A DNA stretch of 64,000 nucleotides from Leishmania martiniquensis (GCF_017916325.1 NC_090168.1:1544643-1608642); one strand, 5' to 3'; counted from the first letter of the stretch, positions 46,101-56,443 are shown. Numbers and translations are program-made. The notes: generated by a model from the letters alone, not told the origin.

Positions 46101-47705
46101 ATGTTCCCTTTCGGCTACGCCATCACAGGCACGCAGAGGCGCGCAATCGAGGAAGCCTACAACACGAAAAAAGAGTACCTCAACGCTCGTATTGCCCCTC
46201 TCTACGCATCGACCAACCCGGCGTCGCTGTGGAACGCGATTGTAAAGTACCGCCTCGTGAAGGAGAGCGAGGCTGGTGCAGCTGTGGACACATACAGCGA
46301 CCTGGTGCTGACCTACGAGGGTTACCGAAACATGGTTTATGAGGTACTCTTTCATGTCACACCCGACGAGGACGCCGTGGCGGATACGCAGGTGCGGGAG
46401 TGGCGTCGTAGCGTCTACTTTCACCACCCTTTTCTTTCACCGGCAACGTTTCTCGCCTTTATACGATCGTCTCACGGGGCCGTGCCAGCAGTTCCCCTGT
46501 ATGCTTTTGCGGCCAAGCGGCTGCTGCTGTTTCGCATTCGAGTTGAGCTGGAGCTGGATGCCTCAGCGCCACCACCGATCTTCCTAGACCATGCGCAGCG
46601 CGCCATCGGCGGCCGTCTCCCGTGCCCGCCGAGCGCGTCGTCGCCGCTGTCGAATGGGTTGACGCAAGAAGACATAGAACTCTTTATCTCGGACCTCGTC
46701 CCTAACCTGCGCCTCGTACGCGACATGCCGCCTTGGATGCTGCCCTACTACCTGTGCCATGCGTCCCGTAAGTTCATGTTTATGTGCGACACGCGTGGTG
46801 TGGGGGCGATTCCGATCGACACCTTCATGAAGAGTGAGGTGTTCTCTGAGCTGCTGCGTATGTTTGAGAGCGATGCGCAGGATGCCGTCATCACCTTCCC
46901 GAAAGGCTGCCTGGTCGAGGTACCGGCTAAGTTTTCCTCGCCGACCGCCGACGCAGAGGACACCGTCGCAGCACTTGTACTCTCCTACGAAGGTGAGGGA
47001 AACGCGTTGTCGGACGTCTATGAGATGCAGCTGCTGGAGGGCGAGACGAAGTTGCAGGTACCACGGGAGCAGATCTACTGGAGCGCCGCCTCCATGGACT
47101 ACGTGCAGGCGGAGCTGCTGAGTATGGACAATTGGTTCTCCCTCGCACTGATGAGCCGCATCTACGAGCACTTTACCGCTCTCGACGCTGACGGTGACGG
47201 CGTTCTCACTCGCGAGGAGCTGTCACACTACAGCAATGACAGCTTCACACAGCTTTCGATTCAGCGCGTGTTTGAGTGTCATGTGAATCACAGCGGCAGC
47301 CGCCACATTATGGATTACAAGACTTACTTGAACTTTGTGATCGCAACAGAGCACGCTGCGACGCGGCCAGCGATGCGGTACATTTGGGCCGTCTTAGACC
47401 TAGACGACACGAAAACTCATATCAAGATCGCCACGCTTCACTGCTTCTGCAAAGAGATCGCGAGCGAGCTTGTTGCTAATGGACTTATGGTGAACATCTC
47501 GGCGCAGTCCATCCTGTCCGAAATCGTAGACATGATCAATCCTGCATGGCACGAATGGGTGACGTTCGAGGACATCGAGAAGTCTGGTCAGCAGGCTACC
47601 ATTCTTCCTATTCTTCTCAGCTACCGTAACTTCTACGCCTACGACTGCCGCGAGCAGACGGCGGCGTCTGCCAACGATGAATATGCGGATATTCCTGACA
47701 AGTGA
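46101..47705 (+). CDS. PP2A regulatory subunit B''-type (TON2/PPP2R3C-like)
   Basis: A 534-residue protein from ATG 46101 (MFPFGYAITGTQRRAIEEAY). The body matches the B''/PR72 family, closest by eye to TON2/FASS and PPP2R3C: an IxxDxFxKSE-like segment (VGAIPIDTFMKSEVFSELL), an EF-hand near residue 362 (LDADGDGVLTREELSHYS, with all loop ligands present), then VFECHVNHSG and MDYKTYLNFVIATE, and a closing MRYIWAVLDLDD with a second, weaker EF-hand-like turn. Such subunits target PP2A; TON2/PPP2R3C homologues act at centrosomes and cortical microtubules (family knowledge), so a basal-body or cytoskeletal role is plausible. A frame opening eight codons earlier lacks an ATG. Confidence 0.85.
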   Translation: MFPFGYAITGTQRRAIEEAYNTKKEYLNARIAPLYASTNPASLWNAIVKYRLVKESEAGAAVDTYSDLVLTYEGYRNMVYEVLFHVTPDEDAVADTQVREWRRSVYFHHPFLSPATFLAFIRSSHGAVPAVPLYAFAAKRLLLFRIRVELELDASAPPPIFLDHAQRAIGGRLPCPPSASSPLSNGLTQEDIELFISDLVPNLRLVRDMPPWMLPYYLCHASRKFMFMCDTRGVGAIPIDTFMKSEVFSELLRMFESDAQDAVITFPKGCLVEVPAKFSSPTADAEDTVAALVLSYEGEGNALSDVYEMQLLEGETKLQVPREQIYWSAASMDYVQAELLSMDNWFSLALMSRIYEHFTALDADGDGVLTREELSHYSNDSFTQLSIQRVFECHVNHSGSRHIMDYKTYLNFVIATEHAATRPAMRYIWAVLDLDDTKTHIKIATLHCFCKEIASELVANGLMVNISAQSILSEIVDMINPAWHEWVTFEDIEKSGQQATILPILLSYRNFYAYDCREQTAASANDEYADIPDK

Positions 47706-48356
47706 GATGGAGAAGAGAGTACACAAGAGAGAACGTGCTTAGGCGTCCGTGACAGGGGGCACAGGGGGTGGGAGTCAGCCACCCGACTACCTCTCCCCTC
47801 TCTCCTTGATTCCCAGCACGAAAGCACATTCCTCTTCCCGCTGCTGTCGCTGGTATCGACTGAGGCGTGCCCACTTTTTCCTCTGTATCATACTTGCATG
47901 GGTGTCTGTGCGTGCTGCCATGCACGTTTCCTTCTCATTAACTTTGATATTCAACCGAGGTGCAGCGTGATGGCCTCTCCTGCGACGGCTGTAATACGAG
48001 CCGCACGCGGCGGCACACGTAATCCCACCGATTCCGTCCCACACCGAACAGCGCCAGTAGACCGGACGCACTTCCAGCGCCTCTCCCGATAACAGAACAT
48101 TATTCTCTGTCGATAGAAAGACACGGTGCATCCTTGTGTGAGGTGCAGCGACATAATGATGCACTTCTCAATCGCTTCCCCCCCGCTCATCTTCTTTCGT
48201 TTCCCTACCCCTTTACCATCCCCGCTGCCCTCCACACCCCTTCCTTACATACACGCGGGCGGCCGGCTACCTTTGTCTATCGCATCCACCGCTCCCTTTC
48301 TCGATTTCGCTGCGCACATCCTAATGCGCGACGGACCCCCAGATTGGGGCTAAACA
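47706..48356. other. Intergenic region with eL42 leader
   Basis: About 0.65 kb; its right end is the eL42 splice region described separately. No gene seen. Confidence 0.6.
48175..48342 (+). promoter_or_regulatory. Predicted trans-splice acceptor for eL42
   Basis: A C/T-rich tract (48178-48245) begins a stretch of about 160 bases without a single AG. The first AG (48341-48342, in CCCCCAG) lies 14 bases before ATG 48357. This is the clearest splice-site prediction of the window. Confidence 0.65.
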
Positions 48357-48677
48357 ATGGTAAACTATCCGAAGAAGAAGGTGATGCACTGCGACGACGC
48401 GCGCTGCAACGCGCACAAGTCGTTCAAGGTAGTGCAGTACAAGGCCGGCAAGGCTCGCCTCTTCGCTCGCGGCAAGCGCCGTTACGACCGCAAGCAGTCT
48501 GGTTATGGTGGTCAGACCAAGCCTGTCTTCCACAAGAAGGCCAAGACGACGAAGAAGATCGTACTTAAGCTCCAGTGCTCTGGGTGCAAGTGCATCCGCC
48601 AGATTGTTCTCAAGCGCACGAAGCACTTTGAGCTGAACGACAAGAAGAAGACAGGCAACAAGGACCCCACCTGGTAA
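48357..48677 (+). CDS. RPL44: Large-subunit ribosomal protein eL42 (L44/L36a)
   Basis: A 106-residue protein from ATG 48357 ([20 protein letters not shown]), the expected length. The conserved core [20 protein letters not shown] with [14 protein letters not shown] identifies eL42, which sits at the E site of the 60S subunit. Zinc-ligand Cys pairs are C12/C17 and the CSGCKC cluster (C74-C79). Position 56 is Pro (GQTKP), the form generally linked with cycloheximide sensitivity; Gln here gives resistance in fungi (known). The N-terminal zinc region diverges from opisthokont eL42 ([10 protein letters not shown]), in keeping with a deep-branching eukaryote. Confidence 0.96.
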   Translation: MVNYPKKKVMHCDDARCNAHKSFKVVQYKAGKARLFARGKRRYDRKQSGYGGQTKPVFHKKAKTTKKIVLKLQCSGCKCIRQIVLKRTKHFELNDKKKTGNKDPTW

Positions 48678-49155
48678 GCCAGTCAAGCTCTCCGTCCCTC
48701 AGCCTGCACGATGAGTGCCATTCCCGCCCCCTGTCATTCCTCTCCTTTTTTTGGCTTCCTGTCTCAAGATGATTTTCGATTCTTCGACTAACCTGATGAA
48801 AGCAGCCGAGGCACTGCGAAGAAACCCGTCTGTACCGTCCTCATCGTTCTCTGTCACTCCGCGCATCTCGAATGCAAGGGGCTTTGGCAGACGGCAGACT
48901 GGGGTGGGGGGCATTCATCGGCACTGCAGATGCGTGCCGGCAGTTATATCCGTACGCGAACATATTGTCGCAGCGCGACTGCTCTGCTGAGTAGAATAGT
49001 CGCATGTCTCTCTTGAACCATTTCACACTATCGTCCATTCCCCTCCCCCCTCCCCCCTCTCACCCCTTCTCTCTCTCCTCGCTTTCTTCACAGATCAGTA
49101 CCCATATACCCATTTATCTTCTCAGCCCCTCTCCCTTGTCTCGTCATCAACCAAG
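48678..49155. other. Intergenic region with leader of the basic kinetoplast protein
   Basis: About 0.48 kb ending in a strong pyrimidine tract and acceptor (listed separately). No gene seen. Confidence 0.6.
49040..49093 (+). promoter_or_regulatory. Predicted trans-splice acceptor for the 49156 gene
   Basis: A nearly pure C/T tract (49041-49090) ends in TTCACAG at 49087-49093. This is the first AG after ~90 AG-free bases and gives a 62-base 5' UTR. Confidence 0.65.
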
Positions 49156-49557
49156 ATGCTCCGCTACACGTACCGCGCTCTCGCTCGCAAGGCTGGCAGC
49201 AAGGGTTTTGCAGCCGCCTCCAGTGCCGCCGTCGCCGCTCACACTGCACCGGGTACCCCTCCGGCTGGAGTGAGCATTCCCCCGATCCCGGGCGTGCGCA
49301 GCGCCCGCGCGTTCCGTTCGCAGAAGCTGGCGGCGGTGGCTCCGCCGCCTCCCACCAACTCCAGCAAGAGAATCATTATCGCAAAACCATCGAGCCATTC
49401 CAAGGCGGTGCCAAAGGCTCGCCCGTCAAAGTTGACCAAGATGCCGAAAAAGGTCGTCGCGCCAGCGAAGGAATCGCCCGCTAAGCGCTCCAGGGGACCG
49501 CAGAGCGCCGCCAAGGAAATATCCAAAAAGGCGAAGGCCATCAAGGCCCGTAAGTAA
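49156..49557 (+). CDS. Kinetoplast-associated-like basic protein (histone H1-like)
   Basis: A 133-residue, very basic protein from ATG 49156. It starts with a short presequence-like MLRYTYRALARKAG, as in the kinetoplast-associated proteins (KAPs), whose short cleavable leader brings them to the mitochondrion. The middle is Ala/Pro-rich, and the C-terminal half is Lys/Ala/Ser/Pro-rich (KKVVAPAKESPAKRSRG, ISKKAKAIKARK), resembling histone H1 tails. KAPs condense and organise kDNA. Its neighbour at 51031 shares the same N-terminal style and basic character, so the two form a small KAP-like cluster. Identification rests on composition and leader, not on a conserved fold. Confidence 0.75.
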   Translation: MLRYTYRALARKAGSKGFAAASSAAVAAHTAPGTPPAGVSIPPIPGVRSARAFRSQKLAAVAPPPPTNSSKRIIIAKPSSHSKAVPKARPSKLTKMPKKVVAPAKESPAKRSRGPQSAAKEISKKAKAIKARK

Positions 49558-51030
49558 GAGCACTTTCTCAGTTTGGGTGATGAGATACCCGGCTTCGGGG
49601 GAAAAGGAGACTTAGCATCGAGACGCCATAACAGTGACAGAGAGCAAGGTTCTCTCAGCCGCCTCAGCCTCGCTCACGACGACTCGCACTTTCTCTTACT
49701 CGCATCTCTCCCCTTCCCCTCCCCTAACGGACCCCCTGCTCTTTTCTCTGGAGCCGTTGTTGTCGGCAACTCATCACTCACCCCTGCCATAGAGTAACCG
49801 TCATGTTTTCTTCGCTTTCGTCTTCTCTTACCGTAAGCTCACTTGCGAATTCATTCTGAGCCAGGTCCAGTCCCTCGATGGTCGCTGCCTCTTCCTCTGT
49901 ATGTCTGTCTACACCCACACACTTTCCTCTGCCACCACCCCACCCTCTCCTCTACTCTCTCACTGTTTGCCTTGCTGATGGTGCACGTGTGTGTGTGTGC
50001 GCGCAGGTGCGATCGTCTTTTCGCTCATGCCACGCTTACTGTTGATGTAGTGGAAGTGTTGGTGCTCTCTAACTGATCGTTGTTTCTTTTTCGTTTTTCT
50101 CTATGAGTGTGTCGGGGTTCGGATGTGGGCGGGCCTGCACCCTCGGCCCTCTCTCCCGCTCCGCCTTCTGTGGTTAGTCATGTCGTGCGTGGCACCTGTT
50201 TTACTCGTGTCACACCACCTCCTCTTCCTCTTCGTCCACCTTCTTCACCCTTCTCCCACTGCCCGTGCCACAGAAAGGGTAAGCAGCGGGTGAGAGAGGT
50301 ACAGGTCGTGCGAGCGACGCGGACGCGGAAGGAAGAGGGGAGAACGCATAGAACTGATAATCCCAATGCAATATCGGCGGACTGCCTTCTCGGAAGAAAA
50401 AAGAACGGAAAAGACATATTCATCATGCAATCAGACGTGCATGTGGTCTATCACGACGCGATTCGCACGTGCATGCAGATCTATTGCGTCACGGCCCCTA
50501 AGAACTCTGCATCGCCTTCCTCCTGCTCGTCCTCTCTCTCTTCATGCCGAACGAGGATGGCTCCAAAAAGGGTATGCTCGTCCCTGCGCTGGTACGCAGG
50601 CAGGCGACGCTAGACCCCTTCGCCGAGCTAAAGGCGCATCCACCTCTCTTTTCCGGTTTACCATAGGTGTCCCTGCTGCTGTCGAACTCGTCTCGACTAT
50701 CTGGACACCCTCCATCCCACCCCCCTCTCTCCCGGCCCGCCCACTGCCATCACCCTCTCACACACCGTAGCACAGCAGTCGCGGCTTGGTGTGTCTGTGT
50801 GTGGTGATTGCGGACAGCATATGTGGTGCGAGGCCTCTCCATAGACCTTTCAACAGAAAACGAGAGGGCCATAGTTACCAAGACAGCACAGCATCCCTTG
50901 GCGGTGCTGGCGGTGCTGCTACTCACACAATCCTAACACCATCACGCTCGAGGGGTGTCCGCTCCCTTTCTTTGTGGTGGTCTTTCCTTTATTATTCCCG
51001 CTTCCTGCCGCTTTCATTGTGCAAGAGAAA
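49558..51030. other. Intergenic region (1.5 kb) between the two KAP-like genes
   Basis: Pyrimidine-rich tracts at 49705-49740, 50137-50160 and 50215-50265, and a GT run at 49987-50000. ORFs of up to 168 codons here have leader-like composition and no basic KAP signature. Nothing further is supported. Confidence 0.5.
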
Positions 51031-52419
51031 ATGTTGAGAACGCTTTTGCTCCTCGGTGGACGCGTCCGTCGACCACCGCTCCTCCGAGCGGCAGCTAAAG
51101 CAGTCGCGCACGGCTCAAAGGACGCAGCTCGAGCGGTCCGCCACCGGGAGGAGGTGGAGGCGGAGAAGCAGTTTTTGAAACTCATCAGCACGGCCCGAGT
51201 TCAACGACAGCGGCGAATCGCCGAGGCCATAAAGCGAGCCGTAGCAGCCCAGCCTAGGGACCCAGCGTTGCCAAAGAACGGCGTGCGCTACGCCGAAAAT
51301 CGAAAGATTGCCAAGGCAGAACTACTAGCCGTAGAGAAGGAAAGGGCGCAGAGTCCTGCACGGCCTAAGGTGCCGCAGCGGCTGACTAAGAAACCGCCTG
51401 CACCGCAGACTAGCACAACGGATAAGAAGAAACAAGCGGAAAAAGAGAAACGCTTCTTCGCCTTACTGCGACGCCGAGTAGAGCAGCGCAACGCGCGTTT
51501 CAGAGCCATGCTTGCAAAGGCCATCAAGTTAGAGAAGGCAAAAGAGGCAGCCCAGGCAAAGGCCCAGGCCAAAGAAGAGGCCGCCGCCAAGGAAAAGGCG
51601 GAGGCACTCTGTAAAGCCGAGTCTACAGCGCAAGCGGAAAAACGCTTTGAAGAAATTATCCGGCGACTCCAGGAGCAACGGGCTGCGCGCGTGAGGTCGA
51701 TTGTGGAGAGGCGCATGAAGAAGGCAGCAGCCGAGGCAGAAGCCACCACTGCGAATGCCGAAGAGGAATTTGCCGCGGAGCTTCAGCGCCTTGAGGAGGA
51801 GCGGGACGCACGCGTCCGGGAAATTATCGCGGAGCATATGGGTGCAGCAGATGTGAAGAAAGACGAAAAGGACGCGGGCACATTGGAAGTGGCGCCACCC
51901 ACGGCTGCCTCGGCAAGCCGCAGATCGAGCAGCGAGGTGATCGCTGCCGCTGCGGCTTTACCGGAAACGACTGATGATGCCGCCACGGCAGCACCAGTGC
52001 AGGCAGATGCGGCACCTGTGGAAGTCGAAGCGGTCGAAAGGGCTTCGGAGAGGGTTATTATGCCACCAAATCGACGCCGTCTTGCATTAGCACAGCCGCA
52101 GGAGACAATGGATTTGCCGAGCCCAGCGCCAGAGGAGCCTCTTGAGAAAGCGGAGGCCACAACGCCAGACGAGTTGGGGCCTAACGTGGCCGCTCAACTG
52201 CCATCCTCACCACCGCCGCGTCAGGCGACCGCTGCCGACCAGGAGGAGCTGGCGATGGCGCATCAAAACTTCGTGGCGCACCTAAAAAAAGCGAAGGAGC
52301 GCACCACAGCCCCACCGGCGGTCCGTGCCTTACAAGTGGCGAGGGCGCCTGCCTCCCCATCACCGACTACGAGAACCTGGGTGGCGGCCGAGAGTCCAAC
52401 AGGGCTCTTCCGCCTATAG
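51031..52419 (+). CDS. Kinetoplast-associated-like protein with repeated AEKxF helices
   Basis: A 462-residue protein from ATG 51031. The N-terminus (MLRTLLLLGGRVRRPPLLRA) is a mitochondrial-type leader. Four helical repeats of ~30-35 residues follow: AEKQFLKLISTARVQRQRRI, EKRFFALLRRRVEQRNARF, AEKRFEEIIRRLQEQRAARV and AEEEFAAELQRLEEERDARV. They share (A)E-x-x-F-x(3)-(L/I)-x-x-x-(R/V)-x-(E/Q)-(Q/E)-R-x-A-R and are joined by Lys/Ala/Glu linkers. A possible fifth, divergent copy is near residue 410 (AMAHQNFVAHLKKAKERT). The C-terminal third is Ala/Pro/Glu-rich and disordered. It lies 1.5 kb after the small basic KAP-like gene, and trypanosomatid KAP genes tend to cluster, which supports a kinetoplast DNA-binding or mitochondrial nucleoid role. 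That role is inferred. Confidence 0.75.
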   Translation: MLRTLLLLGGRVRRPPLLRAAAKAVAHGSKDAARAVRHREEVEAEKQFLKLISTARVQRQRRIAEAIKRAVAAQPRDPALPKNGVRYAENRKIAKAELLAVEKERAQSPARPKVPQRLTKKPPAPQTSTTDKKKQAEKEKRFFALLRRRVEQRNARFRAMLAKAIKLEKAKEAAQAKAQAKEEAAAKEKAEALCKAESTAQAEKRFEEIIRRLQEQRAARVRSIVERRMKKAAAEAEATTANAEEEFAAELQRLEEERDARVREIIAEHMGAADVKKDEKDAGTLEVAPPTAASASRRSSSEVIAAAAALPETTDDAATAAPVQADAAPVEVEAVERASERVIMPPNRRRLALAQPQETMDLPSPAPEEPLEKAEATTPDELGPNVAAQLPSSPPPRQATAADQEELAMAHQNFVAHLKKAKERTTAPPAVRALQVARAPASPSPTTRTWVAAESPTGLFRL

Positions 52420-53593
52420 TGAAGCACGGGTGGCCCGCCTGCCTTCGTCGTCGTTTAGGGTGGCTGGTGGTCTGTATATGTCGTAACGGAAAGGGGAAAA
52501 GACGACGCGGGCGGTTTGAGTGCGTACGATTGAGCTTTGCGATAGAGCGGCGCGGAGAATCATTCCTCTCTTTTTTTTCTTATTCCGGTGATGGGCGCGA
52601 TGCAAAGGAGGGTGGCGCAGTACCGTTCCTTTTTCTCCCGAATGCGCATCGACTGTGTGTGTGTGTGTGCGTAAGAAATGGGCGCCGCATCGGCCATCAC
52701 GGCGCCACAGCATCTAACCGATCCCTCCTTCCTTCCTCTCTTCCACCTCTCTGCTCCCGAGGCAGGACAACTGGGATGGATGACAAGCTTCGCCCACTGC
52801 CATAGATGCTGTAGTCCTGTGTGTTGTGCTGTTGTTGGTCTTTGCATTTTGACAGGTGCACCCTTTGGTTGTATCTTTTTCTTTGTTGTTTCGTCTATGT
52901 GTGGCGGTCTGGAGATGAGCCATGGCGTAGGGGGGTGGACGCGTGTGCATGAGTCGGCGGAGATCCTTAGAGAGGCGGTGTGGCGTGTGCACCCGCCTGG
53001 TTTGCACCTCCCCCTCGCATCGCTCGTCACCGCGTGTGCTGCGCTCATACGTGCTCGCCTTCGTGTTTTTTGTTTTCCTCTCCCCTTCGCCTGATCGCAC
53101 CACTCATACACCGCGAGCTGCGACTGCCTCCTCCATAGAAATCGGCACCCCTGTGTGCTCCAAATGGAAACAGAAGCTCTCTTTCGGTGATACTGGAGGT
53201 GGGAAGGACACTCGGCTCCTCTACCGTGTACACACCTCAAAGGTGCCTCTTTCATGGTTACCCACCAAGAAACACCAGATTCCTTCGTGCCGCTCCTACG
53301 CAACCCACTTGTGGGCGACGACGATGTGAACCTATTCCTTTCTCTCCCGTTCTATCAGCCACGTGCACGCGAGCGCTTTTCTGAAACGGCTCCCGGTCGC
53401 ACATCGCGCTTTCCAGGGCGACACGTAGTGTTCTCTGTGCCGCCAGCATTCCCTCTCGCTACCTCCCTTTTTGGTTGCCTGCTTCGCTGCCCACACCCTG
53501 CATGTAGTGATGCGGGCGCTCTCTGTGTGCACTCGCGTCTTCCCACAGACTTGCTGCACGCCCTCCCATCACTTGCCTTCTTGTGGTGCCCTG
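52420..53593. other. Intergenic region (1.2 kb), no gene supported
   Basis: It includes a T run (52570-52577), a GT repeat (52654-52670), and CT-rich sequence (53081-53095, 53341-53470, 53520-53580) ahead of the ABC gene. The ABC frame is open back to 53471 and has an in-frame ATG at 53510, but CCCACAG at 53545-53551 could be the splice acceptor, which would exclude it. Confidence 0.5.
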
Positions 53594-56443
53594 ATGGCCC
53601 TCACTGGCGCGCCGTGGCTTGCCATCCCACTTGCCACCATTACGGCAGTGGGAGTTGTGACTGCAATCGTGAACCTTCGCAACCGTCGAATGCTTCGCCA
53701 GCGGGCAGCCTCGAGAGCGTCACATGATGCCCAGTCTGTTATAGACGCGGTTGCACTTCTTGCCGACAACCCCCGGGATGGGGCCTACCCCTCGATCGCG
53801 ACTGCTAAGGCGGTGGTGATAGAGCTGAACACCATGCACCGGCGCATCGTCGTGTCCCCGTGCCGGCTGCGCAGCATCCGTTACAGTTTGTTAGCCCTCT
53901 TCGACTGCTACGCAGTCGCGTGCCGGTGTAGTACAGTCTCGGATGCGATAAAGGCAGACGTGTGGAATTGCCTCTGTGCCATTGTGGAAGCCCACATACA
54001 GGCGTACGTCAGCGCCACTGGACTATCAGCAAACCCATCTGAGGCTTCGACCGCGCTGGCCGTGTGCGAAATGCTTCACTCACACAGCTATCATGTGGCG
54101 CGCTTCCTAAAGACGCCGCTGGCCTCGCAGCCTTTGCTGCTGGGCTCGCCTCCTCGGCATCTTCTGGCACAAGCGGTGCGCAAAAATCGTTCCGAGAGCA
54201 GCAGCGTCCGCTCCCTCGCTCTCTTCGCACGCCTCCTCCACACCACATGCACTCGATCGGAACAGCTGCTGTTCGTCCTCCTTGTCGTCCTTCACGTCGT
54301 GACCCTGTCATGGTCCATGCAAACCTCGTCGGTGGCGGCGGTGCCGTCGGCTTTCCGCTACACCTTAGACGTCTTGAATGAAGCCACTACGACTAGCGCC
54401 GCACACGTCTGCACATGGAGGCGGTTTGTGTGGGCCGTTTTGTTTTCTTCACCGGGGCGCACGTTAGCCAGCGCCGCTGTCGGTGTCGTCGCCTCGCATC
54501 TCTTCAACTCGGCCAAAGAAGCCGCCTCGGATGCCGTACTGCGGCACGTCCACATCACCCTCAAGACGGACACGCTGCTGGCGCTCACGCGCTTTGACTT
54601 TGTTGCCGACGCACATTGGGCGCTACCAGGCCGCGTCTACAGTGCACTTGACGTGGTGAACAGCTTCTCCATCGCCGACATTGAGCGCTTCCTGGATGTA
54701 GCGGGAGAACGACTGCAGCGGTGGCGTACTGTGTGGCGGCTTCCGGTGGCGTGCTCGGTAGGGTGGCTGGCACGTCAAGGGCTGGACTGGCTGCAGCAGT
54801 GTTGGATGCGTGCCTGCCTCATGACATCCTTTGTCGCGTGCTATGCAGCAGGCGAGACGGGCTGCTATACAGCCCCACGCGAGCGTTTCGGCAGTGCTGC
54901 ATGTGACCTTTCGTTGGCCCCGTATCTCACGCACTACGGTCTCCAAGCCTTGTTACTTGCTGCGGCATCTCCTTCTAGGGTGGGACACTCACCATCTGCC
55001 GTAGTGCAGTGGTTGGCAGAGCACACTCGATGGCCACTTGCGCCGCGCGCCTGCCTCACGGCAACAGAGCAGGTATTGGAAACTGTCTCGGCTGCCGCTG
55101 GGGCTTCCTCGATTCTCCGCGCTCGATATGACGCGGTGCGTCAGCTCTGTGCATCGCCTCTGGAGGATGCGCAAGAGCCCTCCTCCTTTGCCGCCACCTT
55201 GAGCCTGCGACGTGCGAGCGGAGGCGGCGCCTTCGGGCCACCGATCTGGTCGCCATCCTTGCCAGTGGTCTCGGTCATGCTTGACGGCGACGTTCTGGAA
55301 GAGGTGATGGACAAGGCGCTTTCAAGCTGCACTGGCGTTCCGATAATGGCGGCTGTTGCCGTGAGCGAGGCTCAGTCGCAGGCGCAGCAGCGCACGCAGT
55401 CCCCCCTGTCGGAGGATGCTGTGGCAGCCATCTTCGATGTTACCAGGGTGGTAGACAGCGGAGCCGTATTTGTAGTGCCGCCGACCCGGCCTTGGACGCT
55501 GATGTCCTCCTTCCAGTTCGACGTGCAAGTAGCGCAGTTGCGCTATCACGAGCGCCAGTCGTACTCGCAGAGCGTAGAGACGCTCGTCTACGTCCAGCGC
55601 ACGCATCAGCCCGTGCTCGACGGGCGGCCGTGGGCGCACTACCCCACACCACCATCCCTTCTGCGCCCCGGCGACGGCAGCAACACTGCCTGGCGTGTGA
55701 CGTTCGATCACGTCTCCTTCCGCTATCCAGGCACCGACCATGACGTGCTGCATGATATCACGTTTGACGTGGTGGCTGGTGGCTTTCTCGGCATCGTTGG
55801 CTACAGCGGGGCGGGGAAGAGTACGCTGCTGCTGCTGCTCTCCCGCGTGTACGCGCCGACGCGTGGGCACATCCGCATAAACGGCCACCCAATCGAGTGC
55901 ATCCCGCCCCGCGCGCTTCGTCGCCGACTCGGAAACTGCTGGCAGGGCGACAGAGACACCTGCTTCTTGGAAGGGGTGAGCGTTGAGCGTAACGTGGCCT
56001 ACGGCAACCTTGCAGGTGCCTCTGTCGGCACCGTTAGCGCGGCGCTCGAGCACGCCTGCGTGAATGCCGCGGTTGCTGCACGCCCCAACGGGTTGAGGGA
56101 GCCGCTACGGTGCGGCGAATGGAGCGACGGTGAGGTGGCGCGGCTCATGCTTGCGCGTGCGCTCATGCTCTCTTCCACCGACGCAGGCGTGTACATCCTC
56201 GACGAATGCACCAGCTGCCTCGACTCCGTGACGGAGGCCCAGGTGCTCTCAAGCGTTCTGTGTCGACCGAGGAACACCACGCGTGTTATGGTGTCTCATC
56301 GCCTCGCGTCGGTGCGCATGGCGGACGAGATTCTCGTCCTCGCGCATGGACGGATAGTGGAGCGAGGCACCTGGGCGCAGCTTCTCCGCAGTGGTGACGA
56401 CTCCCTCTTCTGCACCCTCTACCGTTCACAGGCCCTCAGCTGA
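53594..56443 (+). CDS. Divergent ABC transporter (ABCB-like) with degenerate signature motif
   Basis: A 949-residue protein. I prefer ATG 53594 (MALTGAPWLAIPLATITAVG); an alternative in-frame ATG is at 53510. The first helix (residues ~6-26) is hydrophobic, and several more possible membrane segments lie within ~220-480 (e.g. LLFVLLVVLHVVTLSW). The C-terminal ~250 residues are an ABC nucleotide-binding domain: FRYPG A-loop, Walker A GYSGAGKST (~736), Q-loop in GNCWQGDRDTCF (~785), signature WSDGE in place of LSGGQ (~842), Walker B with catalytic Glu VYILDECTSCLD (~866) and H-loop MVSHRLAS (~899). It is a half-transporter and would have to dimerise. The closest class by eye is ABCB (TAP/MDR/mitochondrial ATM types). 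The altered signature Gly/Gln makes canonical ATP hydrolysis uncertain. The substrate is unknown. Confidence 0.75.
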   Translation: MALTGAPWLAIPLATITAVGVVTAIVNLRNRRMLRQRAASRASHDAQSVIDAVALLADNPRDGAYPSIATAKAVVIELNTMHRRIVVSPCRLRSIRYSLLALFDCYAVACRCSTVSDAIKADVWNCLCAIVEAHIQAYVSATGLSANPSEASTALAVCEMLHSHSYHVARFLKTPLASQPLLLGSPPRHLLAQAVRKNRSESSSVRSLALFARLLHTTCTRSEQLLFVLLVVLHVVTLSWSMQTSSVAAVPSAFRYTLDVLNEATTTSAAHVCTWRRFVWAVLFSSPGRTLASAAVGVVASHLFNSAKEAASDAVLRHVHITLKTDTLLALTRFDFVADAHWALPGRVYSALDVVNSFSIADIERFLDVAGERLQRWRTVWRLPVACSVGWLARQGLDWLQQCWMRACLMTSFVACYAAGETGCYTAPRERFGSAACDLSLAPYLTHYGLQALLLAAASPSRVGHSPSAVVQWLAEHTRWPLAPRACLTATEQVLETVSAAAGASSILRARYDAVRQLCASPLEDAQEPSSFAATLSLRRASGGGAFGPPIWSPSLPVVSVMLDGDVLEEVMDKALSSCTGVPIMAAVAVSEAQSQAQQRTQSPLSEDAVAAIFDVTRVVDSGAVFVVPPTRPWTLMSSFQFDVQVAQLRYHERQSYSQSVETLVYVQRTHQPVLDGRPWAHYPTPPSLLRPGDGSNTAWRVTFDHVSFRYPGTDHDVLHDITFDVVAGGFLGIVGYSGAGKSTLLLLLSRVYAPTRGHIRINGHPIECIPPRALRRRLGNCWQGDRDTCFLEGVSVERNVAYGNLAGASVGTVSAALEHACVNAAVAARPNGLREPLRCGEWSDGEVARLMLARALMLSSTDAGVYILDECTSCLDSVTEAQVLSSVLCRPRNTTRVMVSHRLASVRMADEILVLAHGRIVERGTWAQLLRSGDDSLFCTLYRSQALS

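Noticed and set aside
53510..53593. Earlier ATG (53510) for the ABC protein
   Set aside because: A CCCACAG acceptor candidate lies between the two ATGs and the encoded 28 residues are Cys/Pro-rich leader. Kept only as an alternative.
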